Counted from the first letter of the stretch, positions 1 to 8,782 are shown. The stretch is 64,000 nt of DNA from Sphingopyxis panaciterrae (GCF_011762125.1 NZ_JAASQN010000009.1:62001-126000), one strand, 5' to 3'. The notes: generated by a model from the letters alone, not told the origin. Made by a program: numbers and translations.

Positions 1-333
1 GGCGGGCGGGTGCCACAGCATCATCCAGGCGGCCGCCATCGGCAGGATCGACGCGTACATCCACGGATGGCGCTTGCCCCAGCGGCTGTGCGTCTTGTCG
101 CCCCAATAGCCGACCAGCGGGTCGACGATCGCATCGAGCAGCAGCGCGATCAGCAGGATGAAGCCGACGATCCTGGCGTCGAGCCCCAGCACCTGATTAT
201 AGAACAGCATCAACAGCGTCGCGAAACCATTGTCCTTGACGCCGTACGCCACCGACCCGAAGCCGTTGCCCAGCTTGATATGCAGCGGCAGTTTTTCCGT
301 CGGCGGCAGCGGCGCCGCGCTCGCCGCACTCAC
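1..333 (-). CDS. MFS sugar:cation symporter-type transporter, N-terminal fragment (cut by window edge)
   Basis: The first 111 residues of a major facilitator protein. After a polar N-terminus come hydrophobic segments at about residues 35-50 and 54-70. The loop after them reads DPLVGYWGDKTHSRWGKRHP (residues 71-90), the motif-A loop typical of the GPH (glycoside-pentoside-hexuronide:cation) family. The start is a GTG at 331-333. Its bases overlap the TGA of the upstream dehydrogenase as GTGA, so the two genes are probably translationally coupled and co-transcribed. Known of the family: symport of sugars or related solutes across the inner membrane. The substrate cannot be read from this fragment. 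The rest of the gene lies outside the window. Confidence 0.85.
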   Translation of the reverse strand, partial: MSAASAAPLPPTEKLPLHIKLGNGFGSVAYGVKDNGFATLLMLFYNQVLGLDARIVGFILLIALLLDAIVDPLVGYWGDKTHSRWGKRHPWMYASILPMAAAWMMLWHPPA

Positions 334-1187
334 GCGTCGGTTCCGGCCTTGGCCGCCTCCTCCATCTGGGTGAGCGCGTCGAACAGCCCGGGCGCCTCGG
401 GATCCCAGGCGTGGCGCTGGCCGATCGTCAGCCCGCCATCGACCAGCATGTGCGTGCCGGTCATGAACGAGCTTTCCTCGCTCGCCAGATAAGCGACGGC
501 ATTGGCGATATCATCGGGCTGGCCGCCGCGCGCGACGGGCTGCGCCGCCTCGCTCATCCCGGCGATGATCGCCTTGGCCATATCCTTGCTCGCGTCGGGC
601 ACGTCGAGCGACGAGGTGAAGATATTGGTGTTGATAAAGCCCGGGCAGATCGCGTTGACCCGGATGCCATAGCGCGCCAGATCGGTCGCCGCGACTTTCG
701 ACAGGTGCAAAACACCCGCCTTCGCCACCGCATAGGCGATCGGCGAATAGCCCGCGCCGAGTGCCGCGACGCTCGCGGTGTTGACGATGCTGGCGCCCTT
801 CCGCCCCTTCATGTGCGGCGCGGCGTAACGGATGCCCATCGCGACGGACTTGAGCACCAGGTCCATCGTCCGGTCCCAGCCTTCGGGGCTGATCTCGTCG
901 ATCGGGGCCCGGTCGCCGCCCGCGGCGGCATTGTTGAAGACGATGTCGATGCCGCCGGCTTTCGCCGCCGCCTCGTTCATCAGCGCCTCGATATCGGACG
1001 GCTTGGTGACATCGCAGCGGACGAAGTCGATCTTGCCGTTCGATGCTGCGGCGAGCGCTTGTCCGCCGGCCTCGTCGATGTCGGCGGCGAAGACATGCGC
1101 GCCCTCGCTCGCGAGTTTCAATACCGTGGCTTTGCCGATGCCTGACGCCGCACCCGTGACGACCGCTACCTTGCCTGCGAATCGCAT
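330..1187 (-). CDS. SDR family oxidoreductase
   Basis: A 285-residue short-chain dehydrogenase/reductase of classical length. Cofactor motif TGAASGIG is at residues 11-18, the NNAG-like structural motif reads NNAAAG at about 85-90, the catalytic Ser is near 139, and the Tyr/Lys pair YAVAK is at 152-156. The C-terminus after the usual VDGG stretch is about 35 residues longer than average and ends in acidic/Ala-rich sequence. The start ATG at 1185-1187 is preceded by GGGAGAA. The reading frame stays open far upstream into the next gene, but that part is antisense. Its stop overlaps the start of the downstream MFS transporter. The divergent neighbours are acyl-CoA dehydrogenases, which suggests oxidation of a hydroxy intermediate in a catabolic pathway. 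The exact substrate is unknown. Confidence 0.9.
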   Translation of the reverse strand: MRFAGKVAVVTGAASGIGKATVLKLASEGAHVFAADIDEAGGQALAAASNGKIDFVRCDVTKPSDIEALMNEAAAKAGGIDIVFNNAAAGGDRAPIDEISPEGWDRTMDLVLKSVAMGIRYAAPHMKGRKGASIVNTASVAALGAGYSPIAYAVAKAGVLHLSKVAATDLARYGIRVNAICPGFINTNIFTSSLDVPDASKDMAKAIIAGMSEAAQPVARGGQPDDIANAVAYLASEESSFMTGTHMLVDGGLTIGQRHAWDPEAPGLFDALTQMEEAAKAGTDA

Positions 1188-1361
1188 TGACCCATTCTCC
1201 CGTTTTCTTTTGCCACTTAGCTTAGGCGCCAAAGGAGACGCGTCAACGCCGGTCAAACGGACGCTACGGCGCCGTAACGGCAGGTGCGCCCGGCCAAGTT
1301 GACGCTTGCGTAAAGTAGCGAACCGGACGTAGATTTGCACAAAGGAAGAGGAGCCGAGAGG

Positions 1362-2543
1362 ATGAGCGAACTGGACGCTTTCCGCACCGAGGTGCGCGAA
1401 TGGCTGGAGGCGAACTGCCCCGCCGAGATGCGTGAGCCCGTGCGTGATGAGGGCGACGTCTGCTGGGGCGGGCGCAACTTCAAGTTCAAGAATGACGCCC
1501 AGAAACGATGGCTCGAAGCCTGTGTTGCCAAGGGCTATACCGTCCCCGACTGGCCCAGGCCTTATGGCGGCGCCGGGCTGACGGCGGAGCAGACCAAGGT
1601 TTTCAAACAGGAAATGAAGCGCATCCATGCGCGCTCGCCGCTCGACAGCTTCGGCATCTGGATGCTCGGCCCCGCGCTGCTGCAATTCGGCACCGAGGAG
1701 CAGAAGGTCCACTATCTGAACCCGATTGCACGCGGCGAAATCCGCTGGTGCCAGGGCTATTCGGAACCCGGCTCGGGCAGCGACCTCGTCAGTCTGCAGA
1801 CCTTCGGCGAAGACAAGGGCGATCATTGGGTCGTCAACGGCTCGAAGATCTGGACGAGCTACGCCGACAAGGCCGACTGGATCTTCTGCCTCGTCCGCAC
1901 CGACAAGACGAACAAATATCAGGGCATCACCTTCATGCTCTTCGACATGGCGAGCAAGGGCGTCACGACCAAGCCGATCCTGCTGATCAGCGGCAACTCG
2001 CCCTTCTGCGAAACCTTCTTCGACGATGTCGAAGTGCCCAAGACGCAGTTCATCGGCGAGATCAACCGCGGCTGGGACGTCGCCAAATATCTGCTCGGCC
2101 ACGAGCGCGAGATGATCTCGGGCGGCGGCGCGGGCGGCGACATGGTCAGCATCGGCGGCGCCTTCGCCAAGGCGTTCGGCAAGAATGCCGCGGGCGAGCT
2201 CGACGATCCGATCCTGCGCGCGGAAATGGCGGCGTTCGACGTCGATGTCTTCGCCTATCGCGCGATGGGCGAACGCTTCATGGACATGTGGAAGACCGGC
2301 CGCGCGCACCCCGCCAGCTCGAACATGATGAAATATGTCGGCACCGAACTCAACAAGCGGCGTCACGAGCTTGTCATGTCGAGCGGCGGCAGCGAGGCGC
2401 TCGAATGGGACAGCGAAGAAACCAAGGGTGGTGCACGTCCGCGCGGCTGGTTGCGCACCAAGGCCAATTCGATCGAAGGCGGGACGAGCGAAGTCATGCT
2501 CAACGTCATCGCCAAGCGGATATTGGATCTGCCGGGGGCTTGA
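1362..2543 (+). CDS. acyl-CoA dehydrogenase, catalytic-type subunit
   Basis: A 393-residue flavoprotein of the acyl-CoA dehydrogenase family, which introduces a trans-2,3 double bond into acyl-CoA. The flavin/substrate stretch GYSEPGSGSD lies at about 132-141. Near the C-terminus NSIEGGTSEV supplies the Glu (about residue 372) that corresponds to the catalytic base of medium-chain enzymes. The start at 1362 is chosen because GGAAGAGGAG (1344-1353) sits 8 bases upstream; an in-frame ATG at 1335 lacks this. The next gene is a second acyl-CoA dehydrogenase that lacks the Glu motif, so the two may form a heteromeric enzyme as described for some steroid side-chain dehydrogenases. The substrate is unknown. 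Confidence 0.92.
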   Translation: MSELDAFRTEVREWLEANCPAEMREPVRDEGDVCWGGRNFKFKNDAQKRWLEACVAKGYTVPDWPRPYGGAGLTAEQTKVFKQEMKRIHARSPLDSFGIWMLGPALLQFGTEEQKVHYLNPIARGEIRWCQGYSEPGSGSDLVSLQTFGEDKGDHWVVNGSKIWTSYADKADWIFCLVRTDKTNKYQGITFMLFDMASKGVTTKPILLISGNSPFCETFFDDVEVPKTQFIGEINRGWDVAKYLLGHEREMISGGGAGGDMVSIGGAFAKAFGKNAAGELDDPILRAEMAAFDVDVFAYRAMGERFMDMWKTGRAHPASSNMMKYVGTELNKRRHELVMSSGGSEALEWDSEETKGGARPRGWLRTKANSIEGGTSEVMLNVIAKRILDLPGA

Positions 2544-2555
2544 GGCCGCCAACCT

Positions 2556-2670
2556 CCGTTCGTCCTGAGGAGGGACTGAGCGGAGGCGAAGGCCCGTCTC
2601 GAAGGACACGCACGCAACGGTCCTTCGAGACGCCGTTTCGACAAGCTCAACGGCTCCTCAGGACAAACGG
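2556..2670. repeat. intergenic palindromic repeat (GTTCGTCCTGAGGAG family)
   Basis: The two ends form an inverted repeat, CCGTTCGTCCTGAGGAG at 2556-2572 against CTCCTCAGGACAAACGG at 2654-2670, with one mismatch in 17. Inside lies a second complementary pair around the words GTCTCGAAGGAC and GTCCTTCGAGAC. The element fills the gap between the two acyl-CoA dehydrogenase genes. It could fold in the mRNA and change the ratio of the two subunits, or simply be a dispersed REP-like repeat. Confidence 0.75.
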
Positions 2671-2682
2671 AGTTTTTGGAAT

Positions 2683-3801
2683 ATGCCGCTCTATCACAAT
2701 GACGACCAGGCGATGCTCAAGGACAGCGTCGCGCCCTTCGTGGCCGAACAGGCACCCGTGTCGCATCTCCGCAAACTCCGCGATTCGGCCGACGCGACCG
2801 GCTTCTCGCGCGACCTCTGGACGCAATTCACCGAAATGGGCCTGCCCGGCATGCTCGTTCCCGAAGCACATGGCGGGCTCGGCATGGGGCATATGGAAGC
2901 GGGCATCGTGCTCGAGGAAATCGGCCGCAACCTGACCCCGTCGCCGTTCCTGTCGACCAGCGTCGGCGCGGTCGCTGCGCTGGCAAAAGCCGGCGGCACG
3001 CAGGCGGGCCGCTGGCTCCCCGCGATCGCGTCGGGCGAGGCGATCATCGCGCTCGCGATCGACGAGGGCGCCAAGCACCGCCCCGACCGCATCGCCACCA
3101 CCGCAACGCGCGCGGGCAACGGCTTCCGCCTCGACGGCAAGAAGAGCTTCGTCCTCCACGGACATGTCGCCGACATGAGCATCGTCGCGGCGAAGACTGA
3201 CAACGGCATCACCCTGTTTGCGGTGCCGAAGGATGCCAAGGGCGTCACCGCCGACCCGCGCCGCCTCGTCGATTCTTCGCTCGCGAGCCATGTCACGCTC
3301 GATGGCGTCGAGGTCGATGCCGATGCGGTGATAGGTGAGGTCGATGCGGGCGGCGAGATCCTCGACGCGCTGCTTGCGGCCACTCGCACCGGTGCTGCCG
3401 CCGAAATGGTCGGCGTCGGTCAGGGCGCGATGGACATGACCGTCACCTACCTCAAGGAGCGCAAGCAGTTCGGCAAGCTGATCGGCGAGTTTCAGGGCCT
3501 CCAGCACCGCGCCGCGCATCTCTATGGCGAAATGGAAGTCGCGCGCGCCACCGTGATGAAGGCGCAACAGCTTTTGGACGAAGGCAGCGAGGGGGTGAAG
3601 CTGATGGTTTCGGTCGCGAAAGCGAAAGCCGGCCGCGCCGCCAATCTTGCAGTGCGCGAAGGCGTGCAGATGCACGGCGGCATCGGCATGACCGACGAAT
3701 ATGACATCGGCCTTTATATGAAACGCGACCGCGCTTTGGCGGAATATATGGGCGATGTGCACTACCACATCGACCAGGTCGCGCGGATGAACGGCTACTA
3801 A
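2683..3801 (+). CDS. acyl-CoA dehydrogenase family protein, putative non-catalytic partner
   Basis: A 372-residue acyl-CoA dehydrogenase homologue. The N-terminal helical domain, central beta domain (about 115-225) and C-terminal helical domain are all recognisable, including KQFGKLIGEFQGLQHR and MHGGIGMTDEYDIGLY near the end. Where active members carry the Glu-Gly-Thr catalytic motif, this protein reads RDRALAEYMGD, so the usual catalytic Glu appears to be absent. It directly follows a homologue that does have it, which argues for a two-gene heteromeric dehydrogenase. The start ATG at 2683 follows a repeat rather than a strong ribosome binding site. It may also be an independent enzyme with a base elsewhere. 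Confidence 0.9.
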   Translation: MPLYHNDDQAMLKDSVAPFVAEQAPVSHLRKLRDSADATGFSRDLWTQFTEMGLPGMLVPEAHGGLGMGHMEAGIVLEEIGRNLTPSPFLSTSVGAVAALAKAGGTQAGRWLPAIASGEAIIALAIDEGAKHRPDRIATTATRAGNGFRLDGKKSFVLHGHVADMSIVAAKTDNGITLFAVPKDAKGVTADPRRLVDSSLASHVTLDGVEVDADAVIGEVDAGGEILDALLAATRTGAAAEMVGVGQGAMDMTVTYLKERKQFGKLIGEFQGLQHRAAHLYGEMEVARATVMKAQQLLDEGSEGVKLMVSVAKAKAGRAANLAVREGVQMHGGIGMTDEYDIGLYMKRDRALAEYMGDVHYHIDQVARMNGY

Positions 3802-3810
3802 TCTGATTAC

Positions 3811-3935
3811 GCCCTCCCCTTCAGGGGAGGGCAGCGAGACTTGGCGGCTTGCCGCCTAGTCGCAGCGGGTGGGGGCCAAAGGCCTTACGCTACGCCGCGA
3901 GCCCCCACCCCAACCCCTCCCCTGAAGGGGAGGGG
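3811..3935. repeat. intergenic inverted repeat (CCCTCCCCT-CAGGGGAGGG family)
   Basis: Each end is a self-complementary G/C block (CCCTCCCCTTCAGGGGAGGG near 3812-3831 and CCCTCCCCTGAAGGGGAGGG near 3914-3934). The interior holds another pair, GTGGGGGCC with GAGCCCCCAC. This gives a long, multi-armed palindrome between the second acyl-CoA dehydrogenase and the next dehydrogenase. No protein is encoded. It may attenuate read-through within the presumed operon. Confidence 0.75.
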
Positions 3936-3954
3936 CTTTAGAGGAGAAGCCATT

Positions 3955-4758
3955 ATGAACCTCCAAGACATGTTCGGCCTCGACGGCCGCATCGCGCTCG
4001 TCACCGGCGGCTCGCGCGGCATCGGCAAGATGATCGTCGAGGGCTATCTCGCCGCGGGTGCCGCGCGCGTCTACATCTCGGCGCGCAAGACCGCGCAGAT
4101 CGAGGAGGCCGTCGCCGATTTCGAAACGCGCTATCCGGGCAAGGTTATCGGCCTGCCGGTCGATCTCGCGACCGTCGAGGGTTGCCGCGCGCTCGCCAAG
4201 GAACTCGAAGCGCGCGAGGAACGGCTCGACATTCTCGTCAACAATGCCGGCGCCGCATGGGGCGAACCGTTCGAGTGTTTCCCCGAAGCGGGCTGGGACA
4301 AGGTGATGGACATTAACGTCAAATCGCCCTTCTTCCTGACGCAAGCGCTGCACGGCCTCCTGAAGGCCGGCGGCTCGCACGACCGCCCGGCGAAGGTGAT
4401 CAACATTGGCTCGATCGACGGAATGCGGCTCAATCCGTGGGAAACCTACAGCTATCATGCGTCGAAGGCGGCGATCCTCTATCTGACCAAGCGCATGGCG
4501 GCGCGGCTGGTGCAGGATCATATCCTCGTCACCGCGATCGCGCCGGGCGCCTTCCAGTCGGACATGAACAAGGCGGCGCGCGATCATGGCGACGCGGTGG
4601 CGCAGAGCATTCCGACCAAGCGCATCGGGGTGCCCGAAGACATGGCGGGCGCCGCGATCTTCCTTGCGTCGAAGGCGGGCGACTATGTCGTCGGCGACAC
4701 GATCACCGTCGACGGCGGGCTGGTGCACGGCAATGTCAGCACGAGCATCGACGCGTAA
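3955..4758 (+). CDS. SDR family oxidoreductase
   Basis: A 267-residue classical short-chain dehydrogenase. TGGSRGIG at residues 17-24 binds the cofactor, NNAG is at 96-99, the catalytic Ser is near 153 (IGSIDG) and the Tyr/Lys pair is YHASK at 167-171. ITVDGG near the C-terminus is the usual SDR ending. The start ATG at 3955 follows GAGGAGAAG at a normal distance. It is the third plus-strand gene after the two acyl-CoA dehydrogenases and probably acts in the same breakdown pathway. The Arg in TGGSRGIG is often seen in NADP(H)-using members, but cofactor preference is inference. Confidence 0.9.
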   Translation: MNLQDMFGLDGRIALVTGGSRGIGKMIVEGYLAAGAARVYISARKTAQIEEAVADFETRYPGKVIGLPVDLATVEGCRALAKELEAREERLDILVNNAGAAWGEPFECFPEAGWDKVMDINVKSPFFLTQALHGLLKAGGSHDRPAKVINIGSIDGMRLNPWETYSYHASKAAILYLTKRMAARLVQDHILVTAIAPGAFQSDMNKAARDHGDAVAQSIPTKRIGVPEDMAGAAIFLASKAGDYVVGDTITVDGGLVHGNVSTSIDA

Positions 4759-4776
4759 GCGACCCTTTCCTGATTC

Positions 4777-4848
4777 GTCACCCCGGACTTGATCCGGGGT
4801 CCCGCTGATCGTTGCAAAGCGGGATGCCGGATCGAGTCCCGCATGACG
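4777..4848. repeat. CCCCGGACTTGATCCGGGG palindromic repeat, degenerate copy
   Basis: The left arm is the intact palindrome CACCCCGGACTTGATCCGGGG. The right arm (GGATCGAGTCCCGCATGACGA) is a diverged partner. It is one of at least five copies of this family in the window (also near 8783, 19869, 26983 and 54012). Lying after a stop codon, it may act as a transcription terminator for the dehydrogenase gene. Confidence 0.7.
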
Positions 4849-4916
4849 AAGGCGGAGAAGTTGACTCGCCAAACTCCAAGGTGTATTATACAACTAATGC
4901 ACTAAGGAGAAGGCCC

Positions 4917-5435
4917 ATGCGTCTCGCGTTCCTCATTCCCCCGATGATGCTCCTCGCCGCCTGCGGGCAGGGAAGCGACAAGAAGGATGGGCCCGAGATC
5001 AAGATCAATGCCGGCGGTGCCGACGGCGGCGTGCAGATCACGGCCGGCGAAGGCGGCGGCAAGCTGAAGATCGGCGGCGAGGGTGTCGATATCGATATGA
5101 AGATTCCGGATTTCGTCAATCTCGACGTCACCGGCGATTTCGATATCGACGGGGTGAAGCTTTACCCGGGCAGCCATGTGACGACGGTCAATGTCGATGC
5201 GAATGACAAGGGCGGCGCGAGCAAGGCGACGGTCCAGCTCGGCTTCACCGCGCCCGCTGCGCCCGCCAGGGCGGCCGACTGGATGGCGGGTGAGTTCGCG
5301 AAGAAGGGCGTCAAGGTTACCCGCAGCGGCGACGCACTCGCGGGCACCGACAAGGACGGCGACGATTTCACGATCAACTTCGCGCCCGACGGTGCCAATT
5401 CGAAAGGCGACGTGCGGATCGTTTCGAAAAACTAA
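4917..5435 (+). CDS. putative lipoprotein, function unknown
   Basis: A 172-residue protein with a lipoprotein signal ending in LLAAC (Cys16), so it is probably anchored to an envelope membrane. After a Gly/Asp-rich segment (about 20-60) with alternating hydrophobic residues (KLKIGGEGVDIDMKIP) comes a domain of about 100 residues. AAGGAGAAGG at 4904-4913 is a strong ribosome binding site just before the ATG at 4917. I do not recognise a family with a known role. It is convergent with ppc and shares a palindromic repeat with it as probable terminator. Confidence 0.8.
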   Translation: MRLAFLIPPMMLLAACGQGSDKKDGPEIKINAGGADGGVQITAGEGGGKLKIGGEGVDIDMKIPDFVNLDVTGDFDIDGVKLYPGSHVTTVNVDANDKGGASKATVQLGFTAPAAPARAADWMAGEFAKKGVKVTRSGDALAGTDKDGDDFTINFAPDGANSKGDVRIVSKN

Positions 5436-5437
5436 TC

Positions 5438-5514
5438 GTCGCCCCCCGCGAAGGCGGGGGTCGCTGGCTGCCTCGCGTCAAGCCGATAGCGGTCCTGCCT
5501 TCGCGGCAGCGACG
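5438..5514. repeat. GC-rich inverted repeat between convergent genes, probable bidirectional terminator
   Basis: GTCGCCCCCCGCGAAGGCGGGGG at the left end pairs imperfectly with the GCCTTCGCGGCAGCGACG stretch at the right end, and the left block is itself a hairpin. It lies between the stop codons of the lipoprotein gene and ppc. It belongs to the same sequence family as the repeats at 11412-11501 and 20008-20090. Confidence 0.7.
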
Positions 5515-5517
5515 AAA

Positions 5518-8196
5518 TCAGCCGCTGTTCCGCAGCGCCGTCGCGATCGCGTTGATTGTCAGCTGGATGCCTTCGCCGATGCGTTCGTCGGTCTCGCCCG
5601 CGCGGTGGCGCTTCATCAATTCGATCTGGAGCAGGTTCAAGGGCTCGATATAGGGCAGGCGAAGCCGGATCGACGCTTCCAGCGCCGGATTCTTGTCGAG
5701 CAGCCGCGTCTGGCCGGTGATGCCCAGCAAACCGTCATGCGCGCGGTGCCACCCGTCGCGAATGCGCGTGAAGATCGCGGCATTCCCGTCGACATCGCCT
5801 GCGAGCTCGGCGTAGCGCGCCGCGATCCCCATGTCGGACTTTGCAAGCACCATTTCCATATTGCCCAGCAGCGCGGCGAAAAAGGGCCAGCCCGCCGCCA
5901 TGTCGGCGAGCAGCGCCTTGTCCTCGAATGCTGCAAAACCTTCGCCGGTGCCGTACCAGCCGGGCAGCATCGCGCGCGACTGCGCCCAGCTGAACACCCA
6001 TGGGATGGCGCGCAAATCCTCGATCGCATTGCTCTTGGTCCGGCTCGACGGCCGCGACCCGATCTTCAGGGTCGCGATTTCGGCGATCGGCGTCATCGCG
6101 CGGAAGAAATCCTTGAACGCCGGGGTGTCGTAGACGAGCCCGCGATAGGCGGCGAAGGCGCTGTCCGACAGCGCGTCCATCGCTCCGGCAAAGCGCGCCG
6201 CGTCGGCGTCGCTCGCCGCCTCGGGCTCGAGGCTTGCGAGCAGGCTCGCCGACACCATCGCTTCCAGATTGGCCGCCGCGCCGTCGGCGGTGCCATATTT
6301 GGCGGCGATCACCTCGCCCTGTTCGGTGATCCGGATGCGGCCCTGCACCGTGCCTGCGGGCTGGGCGCGGATCGCGGCGAAGGCGCTGCCGCCGCCGCGC
6401 CCGACCGCGCCGCCGCGGCCGTGGAACAATTGCATCGCGGTGCCGGCGTCCTCGAACACCGGGGTCAGCGCCTGCGACGCCTGATGGAGCCCCCAGGTCG
6501 AGGTCAGATAGCCGCCGTCCTTGTTCGAATCCGAATAGCCGATCATCACTTCCTGATGCCCGCGCTGGCCGATCTGCGGGCCGATTTCGGGCATCGCGAA
6601 ATAGCGCGCCATGATCGCCGGCGCGCGGTCGAGATCGGCGATCGTCTCGAACAACGGCACGACCATCAAATTCGATTTGCCGGCGTCGCCGCCGCTCCGC
6701 CACAGCCCTCCCTCGCGCGCGAGGACATGGACTTCGAGCAGGTCGGACAATTCCTGCGACATCGAGATGATCCACTGGCAGATCGCATCCTGCCCTAGCC
6801 GCTCGCGGATATCGGCGGCGGCGTGGACGATCGCCAGCTCGCCCGCGGTCTCGTCGCTCCACTGGTGCCAAGGCGCGGCGAGCGGGCGATCGCTTTGCAG
6901 TTCGGCGGTGAGCAGCGCGATACGCTCTTCCTCGCCCAGCGCCTTATAATCGGCGCACACCCCCGCCACCGCCAGCAGTTCGGCCAGCACGCGCTCGTGC
7001 ACCGCGCTATTCTGCCGCATGTCGAGCGTCGCGAGATGGAATCCGAACACCTCGACCGCGCGGATCAGCCGGCCCAGCGCACCGATGCCGATCAGCTGGC
7101 CCTCGCCGCTCGCCGCCAGGCCGTCGGCGAGGGTGACGAGGTCGCGGCGGAAATCAGCCGGCGCCCGATAGGCTTCGCCCTTCAGCGCCGACGGGCGCGG
7201 CGGCGCCTTGCCGGTGATCGCCGCGTAAGTAGCGCAAACGCGCGCGTAAATTCCCGACAGCGCGCGGCGATAGGGTTCGTCGCGGCGGCTCGGCGCATCG
7301 TCGCCGCTCGCCTCGGCCAGCGCGATGACCGCGTCGGGCACCGGCGCAAGGCTCGCCGACACCGACAATTCGGCGCCGAGCGCGTGGACCGCATCGGCAT
7401 AATGGCCGAGCACCGCGGCGGCGTTGCGGCCGGTCGCCTGGCGCAGCGTCTCGGCGGTGACGAACGGATTGCCGTCGCGGTCGCCGCCGATCCAGCTGCC
7501 GACGCGCAGGAAGGGCGCCGGGCGCTGGCCAAGCTCGGCCTCCCAGCGTGCGTAGAGCTTGGGCACCACCGGCAGGAAGACGTCGCGGAGATAAGTGAGC
7601 GCATTGTCGATCTCGTCGGCGACGAACAGCTTTTCGGTGCGCAGCGGCCGCGTCTGCCACAGGAGCACGATCTGCCGCCGGATCGCTTCCTCGACGATAT
7701 CGCCCTGCGGCGTTTCCTCGGCCCCGGCGTCGCGCAGCAGCATCAGCGCGGCGATGCGGTTCTTGTGGTCGAGCACCGACTTGCGGCGCACCTCGGTCGG
7801 GTGCGCGGTGAGCACCGGGGCGATCAGCGAGGCGCCGAGCAGCGCCGCGACCGCATCGCCGCCCGTCCCGTCGGCCTTCAGCTTGGCGAGCGCCGCGGCG
7901 ACGGTCGCTTCGGGCTCGGCGGCGACCCCCTGCCGGTCCTCGGCCAGATTGGCGAGCATCGAAAACAGCATGAAACCGCGGACAAAGGCGATCGTATCGT
8001 CGAGGCTCAGCGCATCGAGCCCCGGATCGATCGCCTCGGCCCCCGCGATGCCGCGGTGCCGGTCGACGCTCGACGACCGGATATATTCGGTCTGGCGAAA
8101 CAATTTGTCGCCGCCATAGGCGCGGATGACATCACCCAGGATCCGCCCCAAATAGCGGATGTCGGGATTTTGCGAGATCTGGATAGGCGGGCCCAT
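5518..8196 (-). CDS. ppc: phosphoenolpyruvate carboxylase
   Basis: An 892-residue protein of full family length. It catalyses irreversible carboxylation of phosphoenolpyruvate to oxaloacetate, replenishing the TCA cycle in the cytoplasm. Hallmarks are AHPTEVRRKS with the catalytic His near residue 132, GYSDSNKDGG in the central region, the mobile catalytic loop FHGRGGAVGRGGG, and the conserved C-terminal end LRNSG (usually RNTG). It is a single-gene unit flanked by an unrelated convergent lipoprotein gene and an upstream YbaY-type lipoprotein gene on the same strand, 64 bases away. Confidence 0.97.
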   Translation of the reverse strand: MGPPIQISQNPDIRYLGRILGDVIRAYGGDKLFRQTEYIRSSSVDRHRGIAGAEAIDPGLDALSLDDTIAFVRGFMLFSMLANLAEDRQGVAAEPEATVAAALAKLKADGTGGDAVAALLGASLIAPVLTAHPTEVRRKSVLDHKNRIAALMLLRDAGAEETPQGDIVEEAIRRQIVLLWQTRPLRTEKLFVADEIDNALTYLRDVFLPVVPKLYARWEAELGQRPAPFLRVGSWIGGDRDGNPFVTAETLRQATGRNAAAVLGHYADAVHALGAELSVSASLAPVPDAVIALAEASGDDAPSRRDEPYRRALSGIYARVCATYAAITGKAPPRPSALKGEAYRAPADFRRDLVTLADGLAASGEGQLIGIGALGRLIRAVEVFGFHLATLDMRQNSAVHERVLAELLAVAGVCADYKALGEEERIALLTAELQSDRPLAAPWHQWSDETAGELAIVHAAADIRERLGQDAICQWIISMSQELSDLLEVHVLAREGGLWRSGGDAGKSNLMVVPLFETIADLDRAPAIMARYFAMPEIGPQIGQRGHQEVMIGYSDSNKDGGYLTSTWGLHQASQALTPVFEDAGTAMQLFHGRGGAVGRGGGSAFAAIRAQPAGTVQGRIRITEQGEVIAAKYGTADGAAANLEAMVSASLLASLEPEAASDADAARFAGAMDALSDSAFAAYRGLVYDTPAFKDFFRAMTPIAEIATLKIGSRPSSRTKSNAIEDLRAIPWVFSWAQSRAMLPGWYGTGEGFAAFEDKALLADMAAGWPFFAALLGNMEMVLAKSDMGIAARYAELAGDVDGNAAIFTRIRDGWHRAHDGLLGITGQTRLLDKNPALEASIRLRLPYIEPLNLLQIELMKRHRAGETDERIGEGIQLTINAIATALRNSG

Positions 8197-8260
8197 GGCG
8201 CGCGTTGCTGCACTGCAGCAGACGCTACGTCAAGCGGCGCATAGCTATGCCGATATCCGA

Positions 8261-8677
8261 TCAGTTCGTCTTGACGAGGTTCAACACCCCCATATCGACC
8301 TCCGACCGCCCGTCGAACGCAACAGAGTTGCGCGTGTCGGTGATGAACATCAGTTTGCCGTCATCGCCGGTGACCCGCGCAGACACCGCATAGCTGTGGC
8401 GCGGGTCGATCTGGCGGCGGTCGAAGCGGAGCAGGAAGGCGATCGGTACTTGCTGGCCATCGGCGCCGAACGCCTGCCGCGCGATGGTCCGCGACGGGGC
8501 ATCGGCCAGGCTGACGTCGTCGAGCCGCACCTCGATCTGCGCGCTCGGCGGGAGGGCGATACGCTCGCGATAGGCGATGCTGCCGGCGACGGCGATTTGC
8601 TGGTTCTCGGCTTCGCCGGTCGTGGCGCAGGCGGCGAGGGTCAGTGCGGCAAGGCCCAGGGCAATGATACGGACCAT
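8261..8677 (-). CDS. YbaY-type lipoprotein
   Basis: A 138-residue lipoprotein. The signal peptide ends in TLAAC with Cys17 as the predicted lipidation site. The mature part (AGSIAYRERIALPPSAQIEV, LDDVSLADAP, FLLRFDRRQIDPRHSYAVSA) has the beta-sandwich pattern of the YbaY/YscW lipoprotein family. Members of this family sit in the cell envelope, and a precise role is not firmly established. The Ser/Arg-rich loop and short C-terminus match the family length. It is encoded upstream of ppc on the same strand with a 64-base gap, so limited co-transcription is possible. Confidence 0.85.
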   Translation of the reverse strand: MVRIIALGLAALTLAACATTGEAENQQIAVAGSIAYRERIALPPSAQIEVRLDDVSLADAPSRTIARQAFGADGQQVPIAFLLRFDRRQIDPRHSYAVSARVTGDDGKLMFITDTRNSVAFDGRSEVDMGVLNLVKTN

Positions 8678-8750
8678 CTTCCTTCTCCTTCGAACGTCTC
8701 TTCACGGGAGGCAGGAGATTGTACCGTGGGTCGCGGGAAGATGGAAGGCG

Positions 8751-8776
8751 GCTAACGGCCGGTTACGGCCGTTAGC
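8751..8776. repeat. perfect hairpin GCTAACGGCC-loop-GGCCGTTAGC
   Basis: Two 10-base arms, GCTAACGGCC at 8751-8760 and GGCCGTTAGC at 8767-8776, separated by six bases. It lies directly beside the CCCCGGACTTGATC repeat. Similar ACGGC-rich words flank the other copies of that repeat (19967-20000 and 27018-27035), so this is probably part of a longer composite element. Confidence 0.65.
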
Positions 8777-8782
8777 TTTATC

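Noticed and set aside
1188..2609. Minus-strand frame that extends the SDR protein N-terminally to over 750 residues
   Set aside because: It is antisense to the acyl-CoA dehydrogenase gene and is open only because of GC-rich codon bias. The SDR family starts at the ATG at 1187 with a ribosome binding site.
6823..8244. 473-residue plus-strand frame over ppc
   Set aside because: Arg/Gln/His-rich antisense shadow of ppc with no domain pattern; ppc is certain on the minus strand.
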